DNA from: Candidatus Dadabacteria bacterium
GTDB lineage: Bacteria; Desulfobacterota_D; UBA1144; Nemesobacterales; Nemesobacteraceae
DNA length: 64,000 bases
Assembly: GCA_951812945.1 (NCBI GenBank)
Contig: CATOTB010000006.1
Coordinates: 1-64,000 of the forward strand
Direction: 5' to 3'
Of this stretch, positions 63,868 to 64,000 are shown piece after piece (the stretch's first letter is position 1; every line of letters starts with the position of its first letter). Made by a program: the position numbers and the translations under genes. A model generated the notes under the pieces. That model saw only the letters and a program-made list of their open reading frames with translations. It had not been told where the DNA came from and searched no databases.

Positions 63868-64000
63868 CTATATATAGAATTCCTCTTTTTGAAATTCCCG
63901 TCTGATTTTGTTAAGAGCGTTTTTCTCTATCTGTCTTACCCGCTCTCTTGAGATGCCGAATTTACGGGAAAGTTTTTCAAGAGTTTCGGGAGAATCGGTG
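63868..64000 (-). CDS. C-terminal end of a sigma-70-family factor (partial)
   Basis: 44 codons are visible before the window edge. ETLEKLSRKFGISRERVRQIE is the helix-turn-helix of sigma region 4.2, which reads the -35 box; the protein ends RREFQKEEFYI. The spacing to the C-terminus suits RpoH or RpoD-like factors. The exact sigma factor cannot be named from this piece. Confidence 0.8.
   Translation of the reverse strand, partial: TDSPETLEKLSRKFGISRERVRQIEKNALNKIRREFQKEEFYI

Overview
The window reads as chromosomal DNA of a Gram-negative bacterium of moderate GC content. Evidence for an outer membrane is the set of lipoprotein-processing enzymes (LspA, Lgt, Lnt), a LolB-like lipoprotein, TolB, a TonB-type protein and three secreted beta-barrel proteins. 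A MqnC-type radical SAM enzyme points to menaquinone made by the futalosine route. MutL carries an endonuclease motif, as expected in lineages without MutH. This gene set fits a deep-branching proteobacteria-like lineage (Desulfobacterota or Dadabacteria type), but the sequence alone does not prove the taxon. No rRNA, tRNA or CRISPR array was seen.

Layout. 1-2937: a DUF262 fragment, a von Willebrand A-domain gene and a MoxR-type AAA+ gene, all on the minus strand and all broken by many small frameshifts; no other part of the window looks like this. 3177-7258: an outer-membrane barrel gene, a DUF3426-like membrane protein, and a GC-rich SulP-STAS-cyclic-nucleotide-binding transporter that looks acquired. 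7453-18014: purine synthesis (guaB, guaA), small DUF4177-type genes, a sugar-nucleotide epimerase, a lipoprotein, coaX, a large CNB-acyltransferase-SGNH fusion and a Dabb protein. 18076-19661: a hipBA toxin-antitoxin pair. 19907-24292: tsaD, a PQQ-type glucose/sorbosone dehydrogenase-like lipoprotein and thiC. 24341-26461: two adjacent PD-(D/E)XK-like nuclease genes set between housekeeping genes, the best candidate here for an uncharacterised defence module. 26619-34543: carB, greA, tonB-like, lspA, ribE, aroK, an HtrA protease and a thioesterase. 34612-35838: a lone intact TnpB. 35920-43473: a PUR-family protein, a repeat protein, GYD protein, mutL, efp, a nitroreductase-like protein, a Fur/PerR regulator and a KDPG-aldolase-like gene. 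43567-51599: mqnC, secreted proteins, a TPR lipoprotein, a LolB-like lipoprotein, HPr, hisD and hisC. 51576-64000: lnt, lgt, an HNH nuclease, tolB, thpR, rplU-rpmA, a degenerate cyclase-like membrane protein, alaS, two barrel proteins and the C-terminal end of a sigma factor.

How the genes fit together. Most of the window is ordinary metabolism, translation and envelope biogenesis in short, tightly packed operons with many 1-8 base overlaps. The accessory parts are the decayed or mis-assembled left edge, the SulP island, hipBA, the nuclease pair and TnpB. A cyclic-nucleotide theme recurs: two proteins carry CNB domains (SulP fusion and acyltransferase fusion), and a third carries a cyclase-like domain that seems to lack a metal ligand. 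Whether they are connected is unknown.
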